A stretch of DNA of 8,898 nucleotides. Origin: an uncultured Eubacteriales bacterium (GTDB taxonomy: Bacteria; Bacillota; Clostridia; Oscillospirales; CAG-272). How positions within the stretch are numbered: position 1 is the first letter of the stretch; every line of letters begins with the position of its first letter. Below the pieces are notes generated by a model, which worked only from the letters and a program-made list of their open reading frames with translations, did not search any database and had not been told where the DNA came from. A program made the translations under genes and the position numbers. This document shows positions 1 to 6,974 of this stretch, one piece after another. Where the stretch lies: the NCBI GenBank assembly GCA_934500855.1, contig CAKSUH010000044.1:1-8898 (forward strand), given 5' to 3'.

Positions 1-53
1 ATTGTAAAAAAAGGATAAATTGACGGGAATGTGATTTTTTTTTGAAAAAGGGC

Positions 54-82
54 TTTACAAAACGGCGAAAGTATGGGATACT
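54..82 (+). promoter_or_regulatory. Promoter of the uracil permease gene
   Basis: A TTTACA box at 54-59 and a GATACT box at 77-82 are separated by exactly 17 nt, a good match to a housekeeping sigma-A promoter. Transcription would begin at about 88-90, leaving a leader of about 175 nt before the permease start codon. An upstream TTGACG at 20-25 has no acceptable -10 box at the right distance, so this pair is preferred. The region before it (1-53) is A/T-rich and shows no gene. Confidence 0.65.
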
Positions 83-89
83 AACCAAA

Positions 90-231
90 GGAACACAAAC
101 GGCAGATGCGTATGTGACAAAACTGAATACCCAATGTTGCACTACCTGTAGCCTGCCGGCGAACCCTTGCTTTTTGGCATCCGTGTTCCCCGACAGCTTT
201 TTCTTTTGGTCTTTGCGGTCACCGACCGTGC
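90..231 (+). other. Candidate structured 5' leader of the permease mRNA
   Basis: The leader between the predicted transcription start and the permease contains several complementary segments. GGAACAC (90-96) pairs with GTGTTCC (183-189). CGGCAG (100-105) pairs with CTGCCG (153-158), or alternatively GATGC (105-109) pairs with GCATC (177-181); the two inner pairings largely exclude each other. A small hairpin, CGGTC-ACC-GACCG, lies at 216-228. A U-rich stretch (198-207) follows the outer stem, but no convincing terminator hairpin sits directly before it. Uracil transporter genes in Firmicutes are often controlled in their leader by PyrR, yet I could not find a recognisable PyrR binding loop or a known purine-type riboswitch core. 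Short pairings of this kind can arise by chance, so this is a candidate only. No protein-coding gene is supported in 1-265. Confidence 0.35.
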
Positions 232-265
232 AGATAAAATAAAAATGATTCGGGAGGATCAAACA

Positions 266-1624
266 ATGCAGCTCATTTACAAGGTAAATGAACGACCGAA
301 GTTCAAGCAGAATCTCGTCTATGCGTTCCAGCAGGTGCTGGCGATCATGGCGGCAACCATCGCGGTGCCTGCAATCGTCGGAAACGGAATGACTGCCGCC
401 GCGGCAATGTTCGGCGCAGGCGTCGGAACCCTCGTCTATCTGCTCTTCACAAAATTCAAAAGCCCTGTATTCCTCGGTTCCTCGTTCGCATTCATCGGCT
501 CGATGTGCGCGGCATTCGCAGGCGGCGTTTCCATGGCGCTCGGATACCTCGGTCTGATTATCGGTGCGGTCTTTGCGGGACTCGTGTATGTTGTCATTGC
601 TTTGGTTGTCAGAAAGGTCGGCGTCAAGTGGATCAGCAAGCTGATGCCCGCGGTTGTCATCGGTCCTACCGTTGCAATCATCGGTCTGTCGCTTGCGGGT
701 AATGCAATCACCCAGCTCTCGACCAACACTTCCGCTGCGACAAATCCCGTCAACTATTTTGCGGTTGTCTGCGGTCTGGTTACCCTGTTCGTTACCATGC
801 TCGTCTCCACCTACGGCTCCAAGCAGCTCAAGCTCATCCCCTTTATCATCGGTATCCTCTGCGGCTACGCGCTGGCATTGGTTCTGACCCTGATCGGAAC
901 TGCGGCTGATGTGGAAACCATGAAAATTATCAGCTTCGCTCCCTTCAAGGCACTTGCTGACGGCGGCGTAAGCGTCAAGACCTTTATCGCACTCCCCGAC
1001 TTCACCTTCCTCACCGCGTTTGACGGCGGCTTCAAAGCGCTGGCGGACAACCCGAGCTATATCGGAACCGTTGCGGTTGCTTACATTCCCGTTGCATTCG
1101 TGGTCTTTGCGGAGCACCTTGCCGACCACAAGAACCTCTCCACGGTTATCGACCATGACCTTCTGGAAGAGCCGGGTCTGCATCGCACCCTGCTCGGCGA
1201 CGGCGTTGGTTCTATGGCGGGCGCATTCTTCGGCGGTTGCCCGAACACCACCTACGGCGAGTCGGTCGGTTGCGTGGCAATCACGGGTAACGCTTCGACC
1301 AGCACCATCGGTCTTGCGGCGATCCTCTGCATCATCATCTCCTTCTTCTCCCCCTTCGTCGCCTTCCTCGCGTCGATTCCCGCCTGCGTAATGGGCGGCG
1401 TGTGCGTTGCGCTCTACGGTTTCATCGCGGTCTCGGGTCTGAAGATGATCCAGAAGGTTGACCTCGACAAGAACCGCAACCTGTTCGTTACCTCTATCAT
1501 TCTGATTGCGGGTATCGGCGGCATGACCCTGACCTTCGGCAAGGTGACCCTGACTTCGGTTGCCTGCGCGCTGATCCTCGGCATCATTGCAAACATCGTT
1601 CTTGCGAAAGAGAAGAAAGACTAA
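266..1624 (+). CDS. uraA: Uracil permease, nucleobase:cation symporter-2 (NCS2) family
   Basis: Predicted 452-residue integral membrane transporter that imports uracil, probably with protons, for pyrimidine salvage. The protein is a succession of hydrophobic segments, about 12-14, as expected for the NCS2 fold. It carries the family signatures FAEHLADH (residues 281-288, acidic residue E283 on the substrate-binding helix), EPGLHRTLLGDG (302-313) and PNTTYGESVG (326-335, with E332). The PNTTYGE form is that of uracil carriers (UraA/PyrP) rather than xanthine/urate carriers, so uracil is the likely substrate. The ATG at 266 is chosen because GGGAGG (252-257) lies 8 nt upstream; an in-frame ATG at 245 and a TTG at 167 lack such a site. 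The gene is monocistronic between its own promoter and the hairpin terminator at 1649. No pyrimidine biosynthesis gene is adjacent. Family assignment is firm; exact substrate is inferred. Confidence 0.93.
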   Translation: MQLIYKVNERPKFKQNLVYAFQQVLAIMAATIAVPAIVGNGMTAAAAMFGAGVGTLVYLLFTKFKSPVFLGSSFAFIGSMCAAFAGGVSMALGYLGLIIGAVFAGLVYVVIALVVRKVGVKWISKLMPAVVIGPTVAIIGLSLAGNAITQLSTNTSAATNPVNYFAVVCGLVTLFVTMLVSTYGSKQLKLIPFIIGILCGYALALVLTLIGTAADVETMKIISFAPFKALADGGVSVKTFIALPDFTFLTAFDGGFKALADNPSYIGTVAVAYIPVAFVVFAEHLADHKNLSTVIDHDLLEEPGLHRTLLGDGVGSMAGAFFGGCPNTTYGESVGCVAITGNASTSTIGLAAILCIIISFFSPFVAFLASIPACVMGGVCVALYGFIAVSGLKMIQKVDLDKNRNLFVTSIILIAGIGGMTLTFGKVTLTSVACALILGIIANIVLAKEKKD

Positions 1625-1648
1625 GACCTTGCAAAGTGCAAATCTGAA

Positions 1649-1701
1649 ACAAACCAAAAGGTCGCGGAAGAAATTCCGCGACCTTTTGGTTTGTCGTTTT
1701 T
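1649..1701. terminator. Bidirectional rho-independent terminator between convergent genes
   Basis: The arms 1649-1669 and 1674-1694 are perfect 21-bp reverse complements closing a 4-nt loop, which reads GAAA (a GNRA tetraloop) in the + strand RNA. A T run at 1697-1701 follows on the + strand, and the outer part of the stem is itself T-rich (TTTTGGTTTGT). Read on the minus strand the core GC stem is likewise followed by a T-rich arm. It therefore should end both the permease transcript and the opposing lipid kinase transcript, whose stop codon is only 14 nt away. Confidence 0.92.
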
Positions 1702-1707
1702 GCGCCT

Positions 1708-2685
1708 TTATACCTTCGCCGCATCCTCTGCGGCACATTCGGCTGTGATATATTGTGGGTCAACAATCGGCTTTGCGCCCCACGGGACGGCAAAGCGGAT
1801 TGCCCGGTGCGCAACCTCGATGGTAAATTTATTCTGCGCCACCAGCTCCCCGTCAAAAGAATAGACAAAGCCGTCCGGTGCCTCCACTTCAATCCGTTTT
1901 CCGCGGCAGTACTCCAGAATCCCGTCGAACTTCGGATTGTCCAGATGCGTTCCGTTGGTGTAATCCTTAATCAACTGCATGAATTTGATATACGACACGG
2001 GACGGACCAGACAGACCTCCAGAAGTCCGTCGCTGTCCACCGAACGCGGCGCGCAACGGAAGGACCCGCCCACATACTGCCCGTTTGCAACCGTGCAGAG
2101 CAATATTTTATCCGAAGGATTGAGCAGTTTTCCGTCTACCGTCACGCGGCATTTGTTCTTCATTCCCTTGAACAGTGCGGCAATCACACTTGTTGTGTAC
2201 GCATTTTTTCCGCCGATCAGCTTCTTCCGGCGGATGTTCATCATGGTTTTCGCCACATAGGAATCAAAACCGAAATGCGCCGCGTTGATTGCATAGCGGT
2301 TTCCGACCCGGATCAGGTCAATGGTCTGCTCGGTTGCGTCAATCTGCGCCTGAAGATTCAGAAAATGCTGCTTGCCGCCGTAATACTTGACAAAATCGTT
2401 TCCGGAGCCGCAGGGATAGCACCCGACCGACGCCTGCGGAAATCCAACCGCACCGTTCACGACCTCGTTCAGCGTTCCGTCCCCTCCGCAGGCATAGAAG
2501 CGGACAGGACCCTGATTCTCGCTGCAATAGTTGCGGATATAGGCGGTCGCGTCTCCGGGCGCTTTGGTTTCGTAAATAAAATAATCCAATCCGCCTGCCG
2601 CGTAAACCTGCTTCAGCTCCGCCTCAATCGTCTCAAAGGAGTTGATGCGTCCCGCCGCGGGATTCAGAATAAAAATATGCTTCAT
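1708..2685 (-). CDS. Diacylglycerol kinase-family lipid kinase
   Basis: Predicted 325-residue soluble or membrane-associated kinase of the DagK/YegS/sphingosine kinase superfamily. These enzymes use ATP to phosphorylate lipid hydroxyls, typically diacylglycerol to phosphatidate, which recycles lipid headgroup by-products in Gram-positive cells. The N-terminal NPAAG (8-12), the nucleotide-binding GGDGTLNEVV (67-76) and GSGNDF (93-98) are the family's diagnostic motifs. Conserved SDGLLEV (218-224) and DGE (278-280) lie in the C-terminal beta-rich lobe. Length fits the family. The ATG at 2685 is preferred over a TTG two codons upstream because GGAGG (2693-2697) sits 7 nt before the ATG but only 1 nt before the TTG. 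It has its own strong promoter just downstream of the mutY stop codon, though read-through from mutY is also possible as no terminator lies between. The lipid substrate cannot be read from the sequence. Confidence 0.92.
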   Translation of the reverse strand: MKHIFILNPAAGRINSFETIEAELKQVYAAGGLDYFIYETKAPGDATAYIRNYCSENQGPVRFYACGGDGTLNEVVNGAVGFPQASVGCYPCGSGNDFVKYYGGKQHFLNLQAQIDATEQTIDLIRVGNRYAINAAHFGFDSYVAKTMMNIRRKKLIGGKNAYTTSVIAALFKGMKNKCRVTVDGKLLNPSDKILLCTVANGQYVGGSFRCAPRSVDSDGLLEVCLVRPVSYIKFMQLIKDYTNGTHLDNPKFDGILEYCRGKRIEVEAPDGFVYSFDGELVAQNKFTIEVAHRAIRFAVPWGAKPIVDPQYITAECAAEDAAKV

Positions 2686-2715
2686 CTGCAAGCCTCCGTT
2701 CCGATTACTACATCT

Positions 2716-2744
2716 ATTATAGCATAAAAAGCGCTGAAATGCAA
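2716..2744 (-). promoter_or_regulatory. Promoter of the lipid kinase gene
   Basis: On the minus strand TTGCAT (2744-2739) and a perfect TATAAT (2721-2716) are separated by exactly 17 nt. The predicted start of transcription is near 2709, giving a leader of about 24 nt that contains the GGAGG ribosome site. The promoter fills most of the 63-nt gap after mutY, so the kinase gene is likely transcribed independently of the nadE-mutY operon. Confidence 0.82.
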
Positions 2745-2748
2745 CCCC

Positions 2749-3825
2749 TCAAAGAGATTTCGTATATGCGGAAAAAGCGGAAGGAATCGCATACCGCTCG
2801 CGCAATTCCCGCTGTCCGACCAGAATCAGCCCCGATTGCCGATGCAAGCCCTCCTCCTCGGCGGCAATCCGCACATCATACGCAATCATGTGCCATTCGA
2901 TATGCGTAAAAATATGCTTTGCATCCTCGGCGCGCGTCACGCGCAACGGCTCAAAGCCATAGCTTCGGACCAGCTCGGTCACTCGCTCCGCATCGGGATG
3001 CCCGGCAACATTCGGGAACTCGTAAAGCCCCGCCAACAGCCCGCGTTCGGGGCGTTTGTGCAGAGCAATCCGCTCTCCGTCCCGAATCAGCAGAACCGTT
3101 CTGTCCTCGATTTTTCGGGGTCGCTTGGCGCCTTTGACGGGCAACGCGTCGGTCATTCCATCCGCCTTCGCACGGCACCACGGCGCAAACGGGCATTCTC
3201 CGCACCGAGCCTCGCCGTTCGGCACGCAAACGGTTGCGCCCAGTTCAATCATCGCCTGCGTAAAGGTCGCGGCGCGCGACGGTTCGGTCGGAATCGAGGA
3301 CCGCAACCGCTCTCCCCACGCTTTTTTGACGGCGGGAAGCGTGATGTCATCCGAACAACCGTCAAAACGGGAAAGGACCCGCAGGAGATTGCCGTCCACG
3401 GCAGGCTCCGCAAGTCCGAACGCAATGGAGGCAATCGCCCCCGCCGTATAGTCCCCGATTCCGGGCAAGGCACGCAGTGCCCCGACATCCGCAGGCATTC
3501 TGCCGCCGTAATCCGACACAATGACCCTTGCCGCCTTTTGCAGATTTCGCGCGCGGCTGTAATACCCAAGCCCCTCCCAGAGTTTCAGAAGCTGTTCCTC
3601 CGGCGCATCGGCAAGCGCGGCAACATCTCCGAACGCGTCCAGAAACCGCGTGTAGTAGCGTTTAACCGCTTCCACTCGGGTCTGCTGGAGCATGATCTCC
3701 GAGATCCAGATGCGATAGGGGTCGCTCGTCCTGCGCCACGGCAGGTCCCGTCGGTTGGCGGCATACCATACAAGCAGAGCCTCAACCGCCTCCCGCGGCA
3801 AAAGAACGCGCTCATTTTCCGTCAT
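2749..3825 (-). CDS. mutY: A/G-specific adenine glycosylase
   Basis: Predicted 358-residue DNA repair enzyme that removes adenine mispaired with 8-oxoguanine, working with MutM and MutT in the GO system. The N-terminal helix-hairpin-helix glycosylase domain shows the catalytic Glu43 in SEIMLQQT (42-49), the hairpin LPGIGDYTAG (120-129) and catalytic Asp144 in VDGN (143-146). An iron-sulphur cluster site follows, with Cys200, Cys208, Cys211 and Cys217. The first spacing is 7 residues instead of the 6 found in E. coli MutY; the preceding loop has a VPNGEAR sequence. The C-terminal part is the NUDIX-like 8-oxoG recognition domain, starting at about 240 and containing FTHIEWHM (306-313). The ATG at 3825 is supported by AGAGGA 8 nt upstream; translation from further upstream would run into the preceding gene. 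It overlaps the end of the DUF1003 gene by 14 nt, so translational coupling is likely. It is the last gene of the nadE operon. Confidence 0.95.
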   Translation of the reverse strand: MTENERVLLPREAVEALLVWYAANRRDLPWRRTSDPYRIWISEIMLQQTRVEAVKRYYTRFLDAFGDVAALADAPEEQLLKLWEGLGYYSRARNLQKAARVIVSDYGGRMPADVGALRALPGIGDYTAGAIASIAFGLAEPAVDGNLLRVLSRFDGCSDDITLPAVKKAWGERLRSSIPTEPSRAATFTQAMIELGATVCVPNGEARCGECPFAPWCRAKADGMTDALPVKGAKRPRKIEDRTVLLIRDGERIALHKRPERGLLAGLYEFPNVAGHPDAERVTELVRSYGFEPLRVTRAEDAKHIFTHIEWHMIAYDVRIAAEEEGLHRQSGLILVGQRELRERYAIPSAFSAYTKSL

Positions 3826-4330
3826 GCTTTTTTTCCTCTGCCTGTTCGCCAAGCAACTTTGACAGTTCCTCCTGTCGCGCAAGGATGCGGTTTACCTTAT
3901 CGTACAGGTCCTCAATCATGATTTCGGTCTTGAGGTTGACCTTGTAATCGTTTTCCGCACGGCGGCGGTCCTTTTCTTCCTGTCGGTTCTGGCTCATCAT
4001 GATAAGCGGCGCCTGAATGGCGGCAACACAGGAAAGCACCAGATTCAGCAGGATAAACGGATACGGATCAAACGCGCCCACCGCAAGCAGAATGTTCAGA
4101 ATCATCCAACCGACCAGCACGCCGACAAATACGAAAATGAAGGTCCAGCTGCCCGCAAATTTCGCAATCGCGTCCGCTGCCCGCTGTCCGAACGAATAAG
4201 ACCGTTTGCTTTCCTTTTCGGTGTTGACCGCCACACGGCTTCCCGCAAGCAAAGCCAATACCTCTTCATCGGTCATATCGTGCCGAATATCCTTGACGAT
4301 CTCACCGATCAGCTTCTTGTTTTCTTTCAT
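3812..4330 (-). CDS. DUF1003 family membrane protein
   Basis: Predicted 172-residue membrane protein of unknown function. The hallmark DUF1003 core is clear: GSWTFIFVF (60-68) opens the first transmembrane segment (about 62-85), FDPYPFILLNLVLS (87-100) opens the second (about 90-112), and QAPLIMMSQNRQ (106-117) ends it. A charged, likely helical cytoplasmic tail (about 115-165) begins with EEKDRRRAENDY, also typical of the family. The N-terminal 50 residues are hydrophilic. The gene starts with an ATG sharing 4 nt (ATGA) with the nitroreductase stop codon and has GGGAG about 10 nt upstream, so it is translationally coupled. It in turn overlaps mutY by 14 nt. The family has no established biochemical role, and the operon context (NAD synthesis, flavin enzyme, DNA repair) does not settle it. 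Confidence 0.9.
   Translation of the reverse strand: MKENKKLIGEIVKDIRHDMTDEEVLALLAGSRVAVNTEKESKRSYSFGQRAADAIAKFAGSWTFIFVFVGVLVGWMILNILLAVGAFDPYPFILLNLVLSCVAAIQAPLIMMSQNRQEEKDRRRAENDYKVNLKTEIMIEDLYDKVNRILARQEELSKLLGEQAEEKKHDGK
3834..3839 (-). promoter_or_regulatory. mutY ribosome binding site inside the preceding gene
   Basis: AGAGGA on the minus strand lies 8 nt before the mutY ATG and within the last codons of the DUF1003 gene. It fixes the mutY start at 3825 and implies that mutY is translated by ribosomes finishing, or displaced from, the upstream reading frame. Confidence 0.7.
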
Positions 4331-4884
4331 AGATCACGCTCTCCCGTAAAATCCGCAGGAACGCGGTACACCCGTCCGTCCAAACGCGGCGTTGCTTCCG
4401 GCTCCGCGCCGTCGGAGTAACCGATGATCAGATGCCCGATTCCCTCATAATCTCCCTCAATGCCGAGGTCATGCAGAATCTTCCTGCCTTCGTCCGAATC
4501 GAACTCTTCGCGGGCACGGTGAATCCAACAGCTTCCCAGCCCCTCCGCGTGCGCGGCAAGCATCATGTTTCCCAACACCAGACTGCCGTCATACACTGCC
4601 GTTGAAACACGCCTGTCGGCAAGGACAACCAGCACGCAGGGCGCTCCGTAAAACGGGTCCTTCCCTTCGTCTCCCATAATCTGTGCGTTCATGCGCATCA
4701 GGCGGTCCCGCAAAGCCTTGTCGGTTACGCAGAGAATGATCGCACTCTGCCTGCCTCTCCCGCTTGCCGCGTAAAGCCCCGCGCGCAGAATGCGGTCCAG
4801 CTTTTCGTCCGGCACCGCATCGGGAAGATACGAGCGGACCGAGCGTCGGGTCTCAATACATTCCAAAATTGCTTTTTCGTCCAT
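4327..4884 (-). CDS. Nitroreductase family protein (FMN-dependent)
   Basis: Predicted 185-residue cytoplasmic flavoprotein that would use NAD(P)H to reduce nitro-, quinone- or related substrates as a homodimer binding FMN. The N-terminal TRRSVRSY (12-19) is the family's FMN phosphate-binding signature. The segment GLGSCWI (115-121) and the closing IGHLIIGYSDG (149-159) match the second flavin-contacting region and the last core strand. Length is typical of the short single-domain members. The ATG at 4884 is chosen because AAAGGAGA lies 8 nt upstream; the reading frame stays open further upstream but overlaps the end of nadE without a ribosome site. It follows nadE by 43 nt and overlaps the DUF1003 gene by 4 nt. 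Placement beside an NAD synthetase is compatible with an NAD(P)H-using enzyme, but the physiological substrate is unknown. Confidence 0.9.
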   Translation of the reverse strand: MDEKAILECIETRRSVRSYLPDAVPDEKLDRILRAGLYAASGRGRQSAIILCVTDKALRDRLMRMNAQIMGDEGKDPFYGAPCVLVVLADRRVSTAVYDGSLVLGNMMLAAHAEGLGSCWIHRAREEFDSDEGRKILHDLGIEGDYEGIGHLIIGYSDGAEPEATPRLDGRVYRVPADFTGERDL

Positions 4885-4911
4885 TTTTGGGTCTCCTTTC
4901 CGGTATATGCG

Positions 4912-4927
4912 TTCCGCTTTGGCGGAA
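4912..4927 (-). other. Intercistronic hairpin after nadE
   Basis: Immediately after the nadE stop codon the RNA can fold a perfect 6-bp stem, TTCCGC-CAAA-GCGGAA. No T run follows, so it is not a convincing terminator. It may protect the 3' end of the nadE message or set relative expression of nadE and the downstream genes. It might also be chance. Confidence 0.35.
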
Positions 4928-6877
4928 TCAGATCTCAATGCGTTCGGTCCGCGCAAGCCACAGCTCCGCCGAGGCATCGCTCGGCATTCTCCAATCGCCG
5001 CGCGGAGAGAGGCAGATGCTTCCCAGTTTCACGCCGTCCGGCAGGCAACTCCGCTTGAACTGTTGGGTAAAGAAGCGGTGGTAAAAGACCAGAAGCCACT
5101 TTTTGACGGTTGCGCGGTCAAAATCGTTGCAAAACGCCTTGACTGCCAGAGCAAACACCTTTTCGGGCAGGAAGCCGAAACGGACTGTATAATAGAGGAA
5201 GAAGTCATGCAGGGCGTAAGGACCGACGATTTCCTCGGTCTGCTGTGCGATCTTCCCTTCCGCGTCGGGCGGGAGCAGTTCGGGGCTGATGGGCGTATCC
5301 AGAATATCCCGCAGGACGGCGTCGGACGCCGCGAAACGGTCGCTTTGCAGGATGCTGTCGATCATCCAGCGGACCAAGGTTTTCGGCACGCCGCAGTTGA
5401 CCCCGTACATACTCATATGGTCGGCGTTGTAGGTACACCAGCCGAGCGCCAATTCGCTCAGATCTCCCGTTCCGACAACGAACCCGCCGATTCTGCCCGC
5501 GTAATCCATCAGGACCTGCGTCCGCTCTCTCGCCTGCGCATTTTCAAAAGTCAGGTCAAGGGTGTTGCGATCCTGCCCGATGTCGCGGAAATGCTGTTCG
5601 ACCGCCGCCGCAATCGGAATTTCCAACGCGGTAATGCCGAGCGTGCGCATCAGCTCAAGGGAGTTGCGGTAGGTGCGGTCGGTTGTGCCGAAGCACGGCA
5701 TGGTAATGCCAACCGCATCGGTTGTCGGTTTCCCCATGCGCCGCGTCGCCTCGGTTGCAACCAAAAGCGCCAAAGTGGAATCCAAGCCGCCGGAAACGCC
5801 GATCACGGGTCGCCCGTGCGTGACCTCCATGCGCTTTTTGAGTCCCATGACCTGCATCTCGAAGATGTCCATACACCGCTCGGTACGGTCATTTTTGGAA
5901 TCGGGCACAAACGGCAGGCGGCTGACGGGATAACAGGAAAGGTCATTTTCGGGAACCTCAAGCGGGACAGCCACGCGGCGGAAGCTGTGGGCGTTCTGCG
6001 CCGCTCCGTCCGCAAAGGTCTTGATTTTGAGACGGTCAACACGCAGTTTACCGAGATCGATATCACCGTAAAGCACATAGTCGCCGTCGATTGTTTCGCG
6101 GTTCTCGGCAATCATCCTGCCTGCCTCGCAGATCATGCTGTGACCCGAGAAAATGAGATCGGTTGTGGACTCGGTACAGCCCGCCGATACATAGACATAG
6201 CCGTCCAACTGCGCCGCCGACTGTGTTGCGACAAGCGAGCGGCGATAGCGGCGCTTGGAAATCGTCTCGTTGCTTGCCGAGAGGTTGAGCATGACCTCCG
6301 CGCCGCCCATGGCAAGGTAGGCGCTCGGCGGGACAGTTGCCCAGAGATCCTCGCAGATCTCCGCGCCGAAGCGGAACGCGCCCGCATCGAAGATCAGGTC
6401 GGTTCCGATCGGAACCGCCTCCCCCTGCAGGTCGCCAAGCCCCAGAGCCTCGGCGCTGACCTCACAGAGCGCAAGCTCCGCGCCCGAGGTAAACCACCGC
6501 TTTTCGTAAAATTCGTTGTAGTTCGGGATATAGGTTTTCGGAACCAGTCCGAGCAGCCGTCCGCCCGCGACGATTGCCGCGCAGTTGTACAGTCTCCCGC
6601 CAAGTTCCAACGGCAAGCCGACCGCCAGAGCGGAGGAAAGTTCCGCCGACGCGCGCACAATCTCGCGCAAGCCCTCCCGCGCGCCAGCAAGAAGTGCGGA
6701 CTGGAAGAACAGATCGGCGCAGGTATACCCTGTCAGCGACAACTCGGGAAACACGGTCAGCTGCGGCTTTTTCCGCTCCGCCTCCCGCGCCATGACAAGA
6801 ATTGCCTCGGTATTCTGCACGGTATTTCCGACCGTAACGCGCGGCACGCACGCCGCAACCCGTATAAAATCCAACAT
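4928..6877 (-). CDS. nadE: Glutamine-dependent NAD+ synthetase
   Basis: Predicted 649-residue enzyme that makes NAD+ from nicotinic acid adenine dinucleotide and ATP, using ammonia released from glutamine. Residues 1 to about 300 form a nitrilase-type glutaminase domain with the expected Glu-Lys-Cys triad: E45 in FPELSLTGY (43-51), K114 in VPKTYIPNY (112-120) and C175 in AEICEDLW (172-179). Residues of about 340-649 form the NAD synthetase domain with the ATP pyrophosphatase P-loop SGGLDST (362-368) and the conserved GTGDLSELALGW (469-480). Its size and organisation resemble the long two-domain form known from Mycobacterium tuberculosis. The ATG at 6877 is selected because GGGAGG lies 5 nt upstream; the frame stays open to 7075 but that extension would cross the promoter and the preceding terminator. 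It is the first gene of a four-gene operon. All catalytic residues I can check are intact. Confidence 0.96.
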   Translation of the reverse strand: MLDFIRVAACVPRVTVGNTVQNTEAILVMAREAERKKPQLTVFPELSLTGYTCADLFFQSALLAGAREGLREIVRASAELSSALAVGLPLELGGRLYNCAAIVAGGRLLGLVPKTYIPNYNEFYEKRWFTSGAELALCEVSAEALGLGDLQGEAVPIGTDLIFDAGAFRFGAEICEDLWATVPPSAYLAMGGAEVMLNLSASNETISKRRYRRSLVATQSAAQLDGYVYVSAGCTESTTDLIFSGHSMICEAGRMIAENRETIDGDYVLYGDIDLGKLRVDRLKIKTFADGAAQNAHSFRRVAVPLEVPENDLSCYPVSRLPFVPDSKNDRTERCMDIFEMQVMGLKKRMEVTHGRPVIGVSGGLDSTLALLVATEATRRMGKPTTDAVGITMPCFGTTDRTYRNSLELMRTLGITALEIPIAAAVEQHFRDIGQDRNTLDLTFENAQARERTQVLMDYAGRIGGFVVGTGDLSELALGWCTYNADHMSMYGVNCGVPKTLVRWMIDSILQSDRFAASDAVLRDILDTPISPELLPPDAEGKIAQQTEEIVGPYALHDFFLYYTVRFGFLPEKVFALAVKAFCNDFDRATVKKWLLVFYHRFFTQQFKRSCLPDGVKLGSICLSPRGDWRMPSDASAELWLARTERIEI

Positions 6878-6882
6878 AGAAG

Positions 6883-6906
6883 CCTCCCACCGCCGCATCG
6901 GGCGGT
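6883..6906 (-). promoter_or_regulatory. nadE leader hairpin abutting the ribosome binding site
   Basis: In the roughly 40-nt nadE leader the minus strand holds ACCGCC (6906-6901), a 6-nt loop and GGCGGT (6894-6889), a perfect 6-bp GC-rich stem. GGGAGG, the Shine-Dalgarno site (6888-6883), begins on the very next base. A stem ending flush against the ribosome site could limit or stabilise access of the ribosome. It is too small to be a recognised NAD-sensing riboswitch, so any regulatory role is inference. Confidence 0.45.
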
Positions 6907-6923
6907 CCGTTTTGTATATTGAT

Positions 6924-6952
6924 ATTATACCATGAAACACGCCGCACTTCAA
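6924..6952 (-). promoter_or_regulatory. Promoter of the nadE operon
   Basis: On the minus strand TTGAAG (6952-6947) and a perfect TATAAT (6929-6924) are separated by exactly 17 nt. Transcription should start near 6917, giving a leader of about 40 nt before the nadE ATG. It lies just beyond the terminator of the exported-protein genes, so the two minus-strand units are transcriptionally separate. Confidence 0.85.
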
Positions 6953-6974
6953 CCGTTTTGCCGAAAAAAACATC

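Noticed and set aside
34..42. T run near the left edge that might be the tail of an upstream terminator.
   Set aside because: No GC-rich stem precedes it within the visible sequence.
20..48. Alternative -35 box TTGACG at 20-25 upstream of the permease.
   Set aside because: No -10-like hexamer lies at 16-18 nt; the sequence there is T-rich then GAAAAA. The TTTACA/GATACT pair is far better.
42..242. A 66-codon open frame from a TTG at the start of the permease leader.
   Set aside because: It begins before the predicted transcription start, spans both promoter boxes and has no Shine-Dalgarno site.
1753..2727. A 324-codon + strand open frame opposite the lipid kinase.
   Set aside because: Antisense shadow of a gene with clear NPAAG and GGDGT motifs; no ribosome site, and it runs across the kinase promoter.
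2836..3921. A 361-codon + strand open frame opposite mutY.
   Set aside because: Composition is Arg/Pro-rich, it has no recognisable domain, and it lies over the full set of MutY motifs on the other strand.
4790..6922. A 710-codon open frame on the + strand opposite nadE.
   Set aside because: It is an antisense shadow. The minus strand encodes a complete NAD synthetase with intact catalytic motifs, while the + strand translation is Arg/His-rich with no family resemblance and no ribosome site.
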